NCBI GenBank assembly: GCA_013146195.2
Contig: CM028377.1
Span: forward strand, 6,920,239-6,984,238
Reading direction: 5' to 3'
Length of the DNA stretch: 64,000 bases
Source: Codonopsis lanceolata
Lineage: Eukaryota > Streptophyta > Magnoliopsida > Asterales > Campanulaceae
The notes under the pieces were generated by a model. That model saw only the letters and a list, made by a program, of their open reading frames with translations, had not been told where the DNA came from and ran no database searches. Shown here piece by piece: positions 45,903 to 54,779 of this stretch; positions within the stretch are counted from its first letter, which is position 1, and each line of letters opens with the position of its first letter. The translations under genes and the position numbers were made by a program.

Positions 45903-46750
45903 TGTAAAGGCAAAATAGGCATGACTTATTTTGGTTTTACTTTTACCTTTCTTGGTCCTAAAGTTTAGGTGTATATTTGGAAACAAAATATTCATAGTAT
46001 TTTAGTTTTCTTGATCCTAAAGTTTAGGAGTATTTTTGGACACACAATCTTGGCAAAAATCATTTCCTAAAAACATATCTAAGAGTCCTTGTTTATTTGG
46101 TAATAGAATTTAGGAATTAATGTAGTCTATTTAATTAAAAATTCTAATCATTTGCCATGATGGAGTTTGTTTCCTAATTCATGTCTAGGTCTCCTCCTCA
46201 TATTTATAAAGGACACGACTCAGAGGAAAAAGACAACGAAGGCAGAGAATGCAGAGCATATAAGTGCAGGATATTCAGATCATGAGAGTGCATTCAGAAA
46301 ACCAGATTTACTGAAAGTGAATGCAGTTCCGGATGTAGCAACTGGAGAAGCTACATCTGGAACTACATTGACACTGCTGGTTGTTTGTCTTCCTAGATCT
46401 TCTAGGTAGTTGATTTTTTAATCACACGTTTTTGTACCCTTTGTTTATGTGGGTTTTGCTCTCCAAGACTTGTTGTCTTGTGAGAGTTTTTGATTTGGTG
46501 ATTTCACATAATTTTTGTAAAACAATTCATCTTTATAGTTAAATATTTTTGGCCATAAGGCTGCGTTTACAAGCATAGGCTTGTAAACTGTTTGATAAAC
46601 CTTTGTGCTTAATTCCTGTTTTAGAATAAAAGTCTTCCGATGTTATTAATTTTCTGACCAATGAACCTTCCAAGAAGCTTCGTGGTTGCTACATTGCGCA
46701 TCTGCACTTTGTAAATCCTAGCTTGCACACGTTTCATTTTGATTCTTACG
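45903..46750 (+). mobile_element. 3' LTR of copia element
   Basis: TGTAAAGGCAAAATAGG ... TTACG, 848 bp, preceded by AAAAGGGGAGAT and followed by TSD ATTGT. The last base differs from the 5' LTR (A to G). Confidence 0.9.
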
Positions 46751-46755
46751 ATTGT

Positions 46756-47412
46756 TCTTCAAACCTTAAATGCAATCTGCTGATATATACATAGATTCTC
46801 AATTTTGACTTCCACCATTATCACAACTTATAAAATCCAAATCCTACATATAATATGATGCTTTTAAATAATTGTAAGAAAGCTTGGCTATCCTACTTCG
46901 ATAAACTCTTTCAAAGAGAAACTTAATAATTCAAGAGCACTTTCATATGTCCTAAGAAAAACTATTATCTCCATAGTCCATCGAAAGAGAAGAGCGGAGA
47001 GCCCCATCCTATTAACACAAAATGTAATTTACGAACAAATACATTAATGAAATGTTTGGGCCTTATGTTTCGATTCCACCGAAATAGCAGAAAGAAGTAA
47101 CTATGGCTGGTAGGTTGCAAAGAGAAATGGGTGTTGGCACTGAGAAATGAGGGAGGTACACGTCGGCTGTGAAAAGAGAGAGGGGGTCCCAAGGAATTGC
47201 AAAGAAAGGTGGACAAAGAGTCAAAGGCAGAGAACAGCTGCAGTGGCTGGAGATTATGTTCAATTATGTTCCGATTCAACCTACAAATTACAAAAATTTT
47301 GAGTACTAAAAATTATGATTAAAAGAAAACAACAATCGACCGGGAAACAAAATCAGAGAATATTTCTCCGATCCTAATCTAATTTATCATAAATAAATGA
47401 CGAAATCTGAGA
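46756..47412. other. Intergenic DNA between copia element and PMEI-like gene
   Basis: No gene supported. The overlapping minus-strand frames at 46965-47279 show no domain. This stretch also holds the 3' flank of the minus-strand gene at 47413. Confidence 0.5.
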
Positions 47413-47973
47413 TCAAATAATGAAACAACTGTAAGCAGCGTTGCTAATGCAACAAAACTGTTCGAATTTCCTATTCTTTCTTAAGTACTCGGACACACCC
47501 TTAAACGATGAATCCGAATAGACACTCCTGCAGGCGTTACCTTGATTTATGGCTACACTCACTTCACGACCTACCCTTGCGTACTCGCGCAAGACATAGT
47601 GTTTCTTGGCATGAACAAGATTGCTCTTCGCGTCAACGTAGTTTTTGAAACAAGAAAAGTATCTCTCTCTCATGTAACTCAGGGCGCTCATATTGCTTTC
47701 GTATAGCGAAAACAGTAAAGTGTGGATGTTTTCAAGGCTTCTAATTGCTAAGCCGATTGAGATACAGGCAATATCGTGTAAATCGCTCCAGAAATGATGA
47801 GTGGATGTGGAAATATTGGTTTTGCAATGTGCTTCAATGGCTTGCTTTTTGCATGGAGGATTGGAACCCACTCTAAACCAGACAGCACAACCCCTAGCAG
47901 AGATTGTGGTGAAGGTGATGATAATTACTAGAGAAATGGCCAAGGAGGTGATGGAGAATGAACTTTTTTCCAT
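47413..47973 (-). CDS. PMEI / invertase inhibitor-like secreted protein
   Basis: An intact single-exon gene of 186 codons, the usual length of this family. Residues 1-27 are a signal peptide (SLAISLVIIITFTTISARG). The first cysteine pair lies in PPCKKQAIEAHC, with the helical hairpin pattern to follow. The second half carries the four-helix-bundle signature: YFSCFKNYVDAKSNL, REVSVAINQGNACRSVY and an alternating Leu/Phe tail. Such proteins bind pectin methylesterases or invertases in the cell wall; which one cannot be told here. The C-terminus has two adjacent cysteines (FCCIS) and one more in YSCF, more than usual, so it is a divergent member. No strong TATA is visible upstream. Confidence 0.75.
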   Translation of the reverse strand: MEKSSFSITSLAISLVIIITFTTISARGCAVWFRVGSNPPCKKQAIEAHCKTNISTSTHHFWSDLHDIACISIGLAIRSLENIHTLLFSLYESNMSALSYMRERYFSCFKNYVDAKSNLVHAKKHYVLREYARVGREVSVAINQGNACRSVYSDSSFKGVSEYLRKNRKFEQFCCISNAAYSCFII

Positions 47974-48830
47974 GGCTGTTTTACTTTGATTTTTCAGGTG
48001 ACCTCAACTTTGTAATGGGGGCAAACTATGGGTTACAAATAGGTATCAATTTTTTTTTTAGTGATTTAATTGTCATTAGTTACCGGAAGATGTTTAATGT
48101 CTTTATTAATTACTTTTAACCGGCTATGTAGACAACCACACATTTTAGTGAAAGAGTAGGTTTGGTTTCACGGATCTTAAATCATAAGACAAAGTCGCAC
48201 TCTTTTACAGTTCAACTCACTAGCATACGGTAAGTCGGATAAAAGAAATCCATCTGACAAGAAATATTCATAATACCGTCTTACTTAAGTTTTTGTTTTT
48301 TTCAAAATCATACTCCCTCTGTTCCTAAACAATCGTCTGACTTTGCACTCATATTTAAAAATAAAAAACTAATTGCCTTTGTTAAGTCAAAAACTTATGA
48401 AATAGCATCTTACAATTATTTTATTTAAAACGGATTTCTCTTAACCGACTCATCATGTATTAGTGGGTTGAGCTGTGAGTGAGACGATGTCTTATGAATC
48501 ATAATCCGTAAGGCGGTGTCACAGGAGAGCTACTCTTGTTATAAGTATGGTATAATATATTGTTTCATTTAAAGCCTTTGTGTATATGATCATAATTAAA
48601 AGAGAAAAAAAATAATGGTAAAGTGGTAAAAGTATTTTTCTAAAAAAGAAAATTTTGAAACAAGTCATTTTAAGTATGGTATAATATATTGTTGAGGTGG
48701 TCTCCTGTAAGACGGTCTTACGGATCCTTCTCTGTAAGACGGATCTATATAGGTTAAATGGGGAAAATTTCAGAAATCTCAATGCAACCCCTTAGTTTTT
48801 TAAAATTACAATGACACCCCTCATGTTTAT
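47974..48830. other. Intergenic DNA with MITE-like ends
   Basis: TACTCCCTCTGTTCC at 48311-48325 is a Stowaway/mariner-type terminal repeat without a clear partner. CTCCTGTAAGACGGTCTTACGG at about 48695, and an inverted worn copy at 48506-48530, form MITE-like ends around about 170 bp. AAGTATGGTATAATATATTG is repeated directly at about 48543 and 48672. No gene. Confidence 0.5.
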
Positions 48831-49045
48831 TGATCGATGTATTTTATACGTCGATTTCGGGTACTTTTATGACTTAAATTGAGCGATTCCATGAGGCTTT
48901 TGGCTATTGATATGTGTTTTTCAGTTGTTTTATGAGTTTCAGGGTTTTAGGTGAAATTATATGAATTATAAGGCTTTTTGGTGAATATTCCAAGAAGGGG
49001 CCAAAGTGTAAATTGAAGAATAAACGGCAAAGGTGAAGTCTGGAG

Positions 49046-49168
49046 ACCTTGCGGCCGCAAGGTATTTTTACCTTGCCTCCGTAAGGTAGGCAGTGAGTTC
49101 AGACAGCAAGCCCCGAGAATTGAAAACCCTTGCGGACGCAAGGGGTAATGACCTTGCGGCCGCAAGGT
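49046..49168. repeat. Paired GC-rich dyads in Athila-type element III LTR
   Basis: ACCTTGCGGCCGCAAGGT (perfect, with a NotI-like core) at 49046-49063, a worn partner ACCTTGCCTCCGTAAGGT at 49070-49087, then CCCTTGCGGACGCAAGGG at 49127-49144 and ACCTTGCGGCCGCAAGGT at 49151-49168. Pair, about 40 bp, pair; the last ends 67 bp before TATAAATA. Confidence 0.9.
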
Positions 49169-49235
49169 GGCCAGAACCGACTTTCGGAGGTTTTCAAGCC
49201 AGACTGAAATTCCTAAACCCCCTACAATTCCATGG

Positions 49236-49243
49236 TATAAATA
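49236..49243 (+). promoter_or_regulatory. TATA box, Athila-type element III LTR
   Basis: TATAAATA, just downstream of the dyad cluster. Confidence 0.7.
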
Positions 49244-50111
49244 AAGGACGGTAGCCAGAGCTCAAGGACGACCAAGAAGTAGTTTTTGATAGTTCTAGCA
49301 TAGGATTTAGAGTGTATAACATAATTTAGTTATTGTAATTATAGTTTTGAAGATCGATCCATGTATTCAATCATCTCCATGTGCTGTTCATCGTCGAGGA
49401 TAAACTAAACACCCATTAATCTAGGAGTTGGGAGGTAACTTGTATCGAATTTATGCTTTAATATATTTATATTCATTCAATTCTTGTTGATTGTTGTGAT
49501 TATCAATCCCTCTATTATTTCACTTTGAACAAATGAATGTAATCGTGAATAATAAAGTCCTAGAGGTGCAGATAATTGCATGATCAATGTGCATATATCG
49601 TACACTGGCTCACCACCATGATAAATTGAACCTATTGATGCACGAGAGTGATAAGTTAGGGTCAGGTTCTACATATGACCTAAGTGACAGTTAGGATCAT
49701 ATGTTCTTGTGCCTAGGATATAGAATGGACGAATTATTTGGAGATGGAGACTGAACGGTAATTCGACAGGCTATATCTATATTTTGTGAAAGAACCCAAG
49801 AAATTGAATGATATTTTATCAAATTAAGCTATAGAGGAGATGCAATTGAAACATTAATCCTAGATTTCCCTCCACCTTAAGATCTTTATAACCTGTGATT
49901 GCTGCTAAATTAGTTAACTTTAGAATAATAATTAGTTTAGAATAAAATTAATATAAAAACCCCCTTAATTAGTTTAATAATTTGCTACCGATAATCGTGC
50001 TATTTGTGATCTTTTTGTCTCTGTGGTTCGACCCTTGCTTCTCAAAACTATTCTACAATAGTCTTGTCCACTTGCAAGGAAATAATTAAAATAAGACATC
50101 GATCAAGTTTT

Positions 50112-50129
50112 TGGCGCCGTTGTCAGGGA
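50112..50129 (+). other. Primer binding site, tRNA-Asp type
   Basis: TGGCGCCGTTGTCAGGGA, one base different from the site at 27197. Confidence 0.88.
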
Positions 50130-50255
50130 CAAGCTAGTTTGCATAGTTAGTTTGTTGGTAGCGTAATTTTTTTTATTTCAGTTTTTATAACAATAAAAAT
50201 ACAAAAAGATTTTATTTATTTTTAAGTTAATTGTTTTATTTTTTTTATTTATTTT

Positions 50256-51987
50256 ATGCACGGTCGTAGATCTTTGAATCCTAAACTGGTAGAACTAAAT
50301 CAAGATATAAATAATATTGAAAAGAATCAAGAAGATCTTGATAATCTAGCAACTCAGCCTGATAATCAAGAAAAATTTAATCAAGAGGATCCTTTGGTTG
50401 ATCCTCCAATGGACAATAATAATCTAAATCTGAAAATCCGGTTCATCCAGTAAATGCGAATCAAAGAGAAAAAGAACCTGCTAGAAGAAATATGGAAGTA
50501 GTAGTAAATCAAAGAACTATTAATGATTATAGTAGACCTACGTTGAATGTAGCAACATCATGTCTAGTCTTACCAGATGCAGTAAGAAATTTTGAATTAA
50601 AAGGTCATTATTTTAATATGATACCTTCTTTTCATGGAATGTCTGCTGAAGATCTAGTAAATTTCCTTAGAGAATATGAGTATATGATAAGTACCTACCC
50701 GTTTTCATGCATCTCTGACAGAATACAGAAAACAAATCATGTCTTTTCAAAATGAACCAGGTGAAACATTCCATGAAGCTTGTGATAGATTTAAAAACTT
50801 ACTTATTATGTGTCCTCATCATAATCTATCTCAAGATCTGTTAGTACTTCAATTGAAAAACCTGATACGCAAGCTCAATACGAAAATTGGCCAATTCAAG
50901 GAGCATGTGCCATGTGTGGATCATATTATCATGCTACTAATTTTTGTCCATCTAGTGCTATGTATTATGAACAGGTGAATGTCATGAACATATACCCTCA
51001 AAGTCAAACGAATGATCCCTACTCAAACACATATAATCCTGGTTTGAGAAATCATCCTAATTTTTCATGGGGAGAAATAAACCATTACAACCTCAACCAC
51101 TACAACCTCAACAATTCCCAAATCAAGGTCAATTGCGAATTAAAGAAGTTTCAAAATCGGATGGAGCACAAAAAGGACAAGTTGCCCTTAACAAATATTT
51201 GCTAGAAGAGGTAGAAAATTTAAGGGAGAAACTTGCAAAAGTTATGAATGAGAAAAGAGAAGAAGGGAAGTTCCCTAGTCAAACTGAACAAGCAAAATCT
51301 ATCACAACTCTGCGAAGTGGTAGAGTAATTGGTGAAGAGGTAAGTGATCCTATTCAATCTTCTGATGTCCCTAATAAATTAGAAAATTCTGAAAAAGAAG
51401 TTGAAAATGATAAAAATGAAAATAATCAAACAAATAATCAAGAAGTAGAAGAATTGCCAAACAAAGAAAGTCAAGAAGAAGTAGGGCATGAAAAAGAACA
51501 AGAAGAAAAGGAACCTTATGTGGCACCACCACCATATGTTCCTCCAATTCCGTTTCCTAGAAGACTTATGAAAAACAGAATGGATAAACAATTTTTGGAA
51601 ATTTATAATATGTTATCCAAAGTGAATGTTAACCTTCCTTTGTTTAATGTTATTAAAAATATTCCAGCCTATGCTAAGTTTTTCAAAGATGTTCACTCTA
51701 AGAAACACAAATTCGAAAACAATGAAAAAATTATTGTTTCTGAAAACGTAAGTGCAGTATTACAACCCGAACTTCCCCCTAAATTGAAAGATCCAGGCAG
51801 CTTTAATATCCAAGTTGCATTGTGTAGCTCAAAAAAGATGAAGGCTATGTTAGATTTAGGAGCAAGTATTAACTTGATGCCTTTTGCGGTCTATAAACAA
51901 TTAGGGTTGGGAGAACTAAAACCCACTAATATGTCTTTACAATTAGCTGATCGTTTAGTTAAACATCCTTTGGGTATAGTAGAGGAC
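50256..51987 (+). pseudogene. Athila-type gag and protease start (broken, truncated)
   Basis: Starts at 50256 (MHGRRSLNPKLVELNQD). The gag core is at about 50530-50860 (FELKGHYFNMIPSFHGMSAEDLVNFLREYE; then PGETFHEACDRFKNLLIMCPHH), with frame changes near 50450 and 50720-50750. The zinc knuckle at about 50904-50948 is CAMCGSYYHATNFC, followed by the Athila-typical DPYSNTYNPGLRNHPNFSW. An acidic Glu/Lys linker follows, then the aspartic protease (about 51800-51985) with the active-site stretch MLDLGASINLMP, in which the Asp is kept. The frame is cut at 51987. The best-preserved part, 51067-51987, is open throughout. Confidence 0.88.
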
Positions 51988-52181
51988 TGTAGACACCCCA
52001 ATTTCGTACCCCTGGTATGTGACTGACATAAAATATCAAGAACTGTTAAAACTTAACAAATGTCAAGTTGCAGGAGTCAAAAATGCGAAAGGAAAAGCAG
52101 AATGCGCGAAACAATGAACTGCAAGGGGGTAAAGTGCCAAATTTTGAAACTTCCAAAGCAGCTTGGTGCCGCCAAACAAGC

Positions 52182-52221
52182 CCATGGTGCCGCACCAAGG
52201 GGTACCTTGGCCGCACCATGG
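52182..52221. repeat. GC-rich inverted pair in Tat/Ogre-like LTR
   Basis: CCATGGTGCCGCACCAAGG at 52182-52200, spacer GGT, then ACCTTGGCCGCACCATGG at 52204-52221; the two halves are inverted copies apart from a 2-bp gap. It lies 116 bp before TATAAATA (52337). Confidence 0.85.
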
Positions 52222-52336
52222 GAATTTCCTGTGCGCTCTCTCACATTGAAAATGTACAAGTTTTGATGCACGAGTACTCACCGACACAGATGCGGTGAAC
52301 AAACGATCAAATGCCCAGTGTATCCTCAGTCTCTAC

Positions 52337-52344
52337 TATAAATA
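52337..52344 (+). promoter_or_regulatory. TATA box, Tat/Ogre-like LTR
   Basis: TATAAATA in CTCTACTATAAATAGAGACC, a typical LTR promoter. Confidence 0.7.
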
Positions 52345-53799
52345 GAGACCCCGGCCTCTCATTTCACTCGTTCGATTCTGCGATAAAAAATCGCAGGCGA
52401 AGCTCGCTGCGATCTTTCAATCTGATTAATACGAGAGGTGCGAGATAGGTGAGTGGAAGCCCCTATAGTCTCCAAACCCCGTCCAAACTCTGCCAAATCA
52501 AAAACCCATAGGTTATAAGTGATCCCTAGCCTAGTTGTTAGGTATCCACCTCACAACCCCAGTCCAGAAATCCCAAAATAAGCCGTTACTCTGCCCGAGT
52601 AACGAGCTAAAAAAGTCAAAAACTAAGTCTAGGTTCCGCCCAACTAGAAAGGCCAAAACCTACCCAAATAAAGCTGTCACTCTGCCCGAGTTGATAAGCC
52701 CAAACTTCAAAAATCAAACAGTCATTCTATCAACACAACAACACACACAAACAACAAAAAGACTCCCTCTCCCTGAAGGACAGAGCGAGCACACCGCCGC
52801 TCTAAAAGGTAATACCTTTAAGAGCGTATTTTATTTCATTGGTATTTTTTGTCTTTTATTTATTTTTCAAAAAGTTGTTATTTAAATCCGGCGCAATGTA
52901 GTCCATATAAGCCGTTGTGCTGCCCGGATTAGATTAGGAAATATTATGTAAAAGAGCCGTTATAATGGCCAAATATTCTTAAATGTGTTTGTAATTATTG
53001 GAAGGAGGCAATTTGCGAGTCCGTAAATAATGTAGCCACGAATGTATTTGTTTAAATTTCCCTTGTCATAATAATACCTTATTTATTTGCTAGATAAATA
53101 TAACAATAAGCATACTTCACCAAAAACGTTTTGAGAACCGAAAGGGCGAGTTGGGTGCCTAGCACCTTCCCAACTCGTAACTTAGCCTCGAACCCGCTTT
53201 CTAAAATCTACGGTTTTCTTTTACGGTTTTCTTTATTTTTGCCTTAAAATAAAGATGGCGACTCTAAAACTTTCGGATCCGGTGGGGCCTCGCAACATTC
53301 CCTCTTTGCACTTTCTGTTCTCCCTAAAAAGGGAGATACGGGAATGGAGGGGTGATGCATTCCCATATCCTGGTATCCCCTAAACAAGGGATAACTTGAT
53401 GCGGGAAACCCATAGCTCCCATAGTGATCTGATTGGGCCATAAGGCTATTTTCTATAAATCCATAGTGGGGGCGTCGCAATATCCTTTCTTGCACTTCTC
53501 TATTTTCCCCTAAAAAAACGAGGGAGAATGGGAATGGAAGGGTAATGCATTCCCATATCTGTTATCCCGAAATAAGGGATAACTTGACATGAGGAAACCA
53601 TTAGTTCCCATTTTGGATACAAAATCCACTCAAGGCAAGCCGAGGCACATTCCAACGTGCTAATATAGGCGACACTCCTCTCGCACTTTGGATTTCGTCT
53701 TCCCTAAACAAGGGAGGGTGGAGCGAGAGCGGTGGTGTCCCGCATCCGCGTGCACCCTATCCAAGGGGCGGCGGGCGGTCGCACCCGGGAACCTCACAG

Positions 53800-53817
53800 T
53801 GGCGACTCTGCTGGGGA
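53800..53817 (+). other. Primer binding site of Tat/Ogre-like element
   Basis: TGGCGACTCTGCTGGGGA, 1 bp after the LTR. This form is known from Ogre-type elements, where it pairs with a tRNA-Arg; the tRNA assignment is from memory of the family. Confidence 0.75.
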
Positions 53818-54779
53818 GTTGTTTTATTTTAAATAAAATGGAGGGCTAGACTCATAAAATAAAACTTTTTTTGTTTTTATTTGTTTCTGGCTGCAGTATG
53901 CTTGTTATATTAATTTACGCATTTCAATAAAGTGTTCCTATTACGGCCGTGGCTATATTTGTGGATATGATCCTCCATCTGGCAGCAGTCTCGTTCCGAT
54001 ACCTGTTACGGATATGTTTAAGAGTATAAAAAAAATCAAAAAATCAAAAAATAAATAAATATATATATATTAAAATAAAATTTCGAAAAAAAAAATCAAA
54101 AAAAAATATATTATATATATTACAATAAATTCCGGGCAGCACAACAAAAGAGCTGGGGCTTTACTTCCGGCTCTATTTTTCATTTATTTATTTCAGTTCA
54201 TTGTCTTTTTCACTTTATTCTGTACATTTGTGCATATCTGCATTCACTCTGTCATTTTATTTTGGGGACATAGGACCAAAAATTTGTAATTAATAGGGAT
54301 AGATAGTTTCCCCGCTTTTCTTTCTATTTCTTAAAGTGGTATGCTTGCTTGCTTGCGCTCAAAAATAAAAAGCCGAGAAAATCCACATAAAACAGCAAGA
54401 CAGGCCATATCTGCTTTATTTTTCTGTAAAATAAATAAAGAGTTTACTGCTTTCTAGATACCACACACACGTGCACGCATGTAAATATATTCCGAACTGT
54501 TACCCTACACCATGGCCAGCCTACCCCCTGCATAAGCCAACGTTAGAATGCATATAGTTTTTCAGGACACTTCACAGACCGACCGGTTTTTGCATCTTTG
54601 AATTGTGGGCCAGCCCCTGTCAAAAAAAAATCAAATCAAAAAATAAGTATATATAAATATATGTCAAAAAAATGCGCAAGTCCGAAAAAATAAAATATAA
54701 AATATATAAATATAATAATTGCGCACAAAAAAAGAATCAATATAAATAATAAACAGGGGCTGATTTATAATTCTCAGAT
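53818..54779 (+). other. Noncoding leader of Tat/Ogre-like element
   Basis: A long AT-rich leader with no gene. A-rich runs broken by ATATATA lie at about 54025-54125 and 54625-54720. Long leaders before gag are usual in this lineage. Confidence 0.6.

Larger units (their letters stand above)
42455..46750 (+). mobile_element. SIRE-like Ty1/copia element with large internal deletions
   Basis: 5' LTR 42455-43315, iMet primer site 43318-43329, degenerate internal region, polypurine tract about 45891-45902, 3' LTR 45903-46750. The TSD ATTGT (42450-42454 and 46751-46755) is perfect. The internal 2.6 kb retains parts of gag, the start of RT and the end of RNase H, so protease, integrase and most of RT are gone. 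CAAATTTAGGGGGAGAT near 45731 is an extra polypurine-like tract ahead of the final one, as in SIRE/Maximus elements. Confidence 0.92.
48831..50105 (+). mobile_element. 5' LTR of Athila-type element III
   Basis: 1275 bp, TGATCGATGTATTTTATACG ... ACATCGATCA, same subfamily as LTR D. TATAAATA at 49236-49243. Confidence 0.9.
48831..51987 (+). mobile_element. Athila-type element III, 5' part
   Basis: 5' LTR 48831-50105, tRNA-Asp primer site 50112-50129, gag and the start of protease, cut at 51987 by a Tat/Ogre-like LTR. The left flank is TTTAT; the right end is not in the window. Confidence 0.88.
51988..53798 (+). mobile_element. 5' LTR of Tat/Ogre-like element (plus strand)
   Basis: TGTAGACACCCC ... 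GGGAACCTCACA, 1811 bp. TATAAATA at 52337-52344. Within the LTR, two imperfect tandem units of about 185 bp occur at about 53283-53466 and 53470-53640 (GCAACATTCC / GCAATATCC, GCATTCCCATATC, AAGGGATAACTTGA). The same LTR in reverse lies at 58201-60031. Confidence 0.88.
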
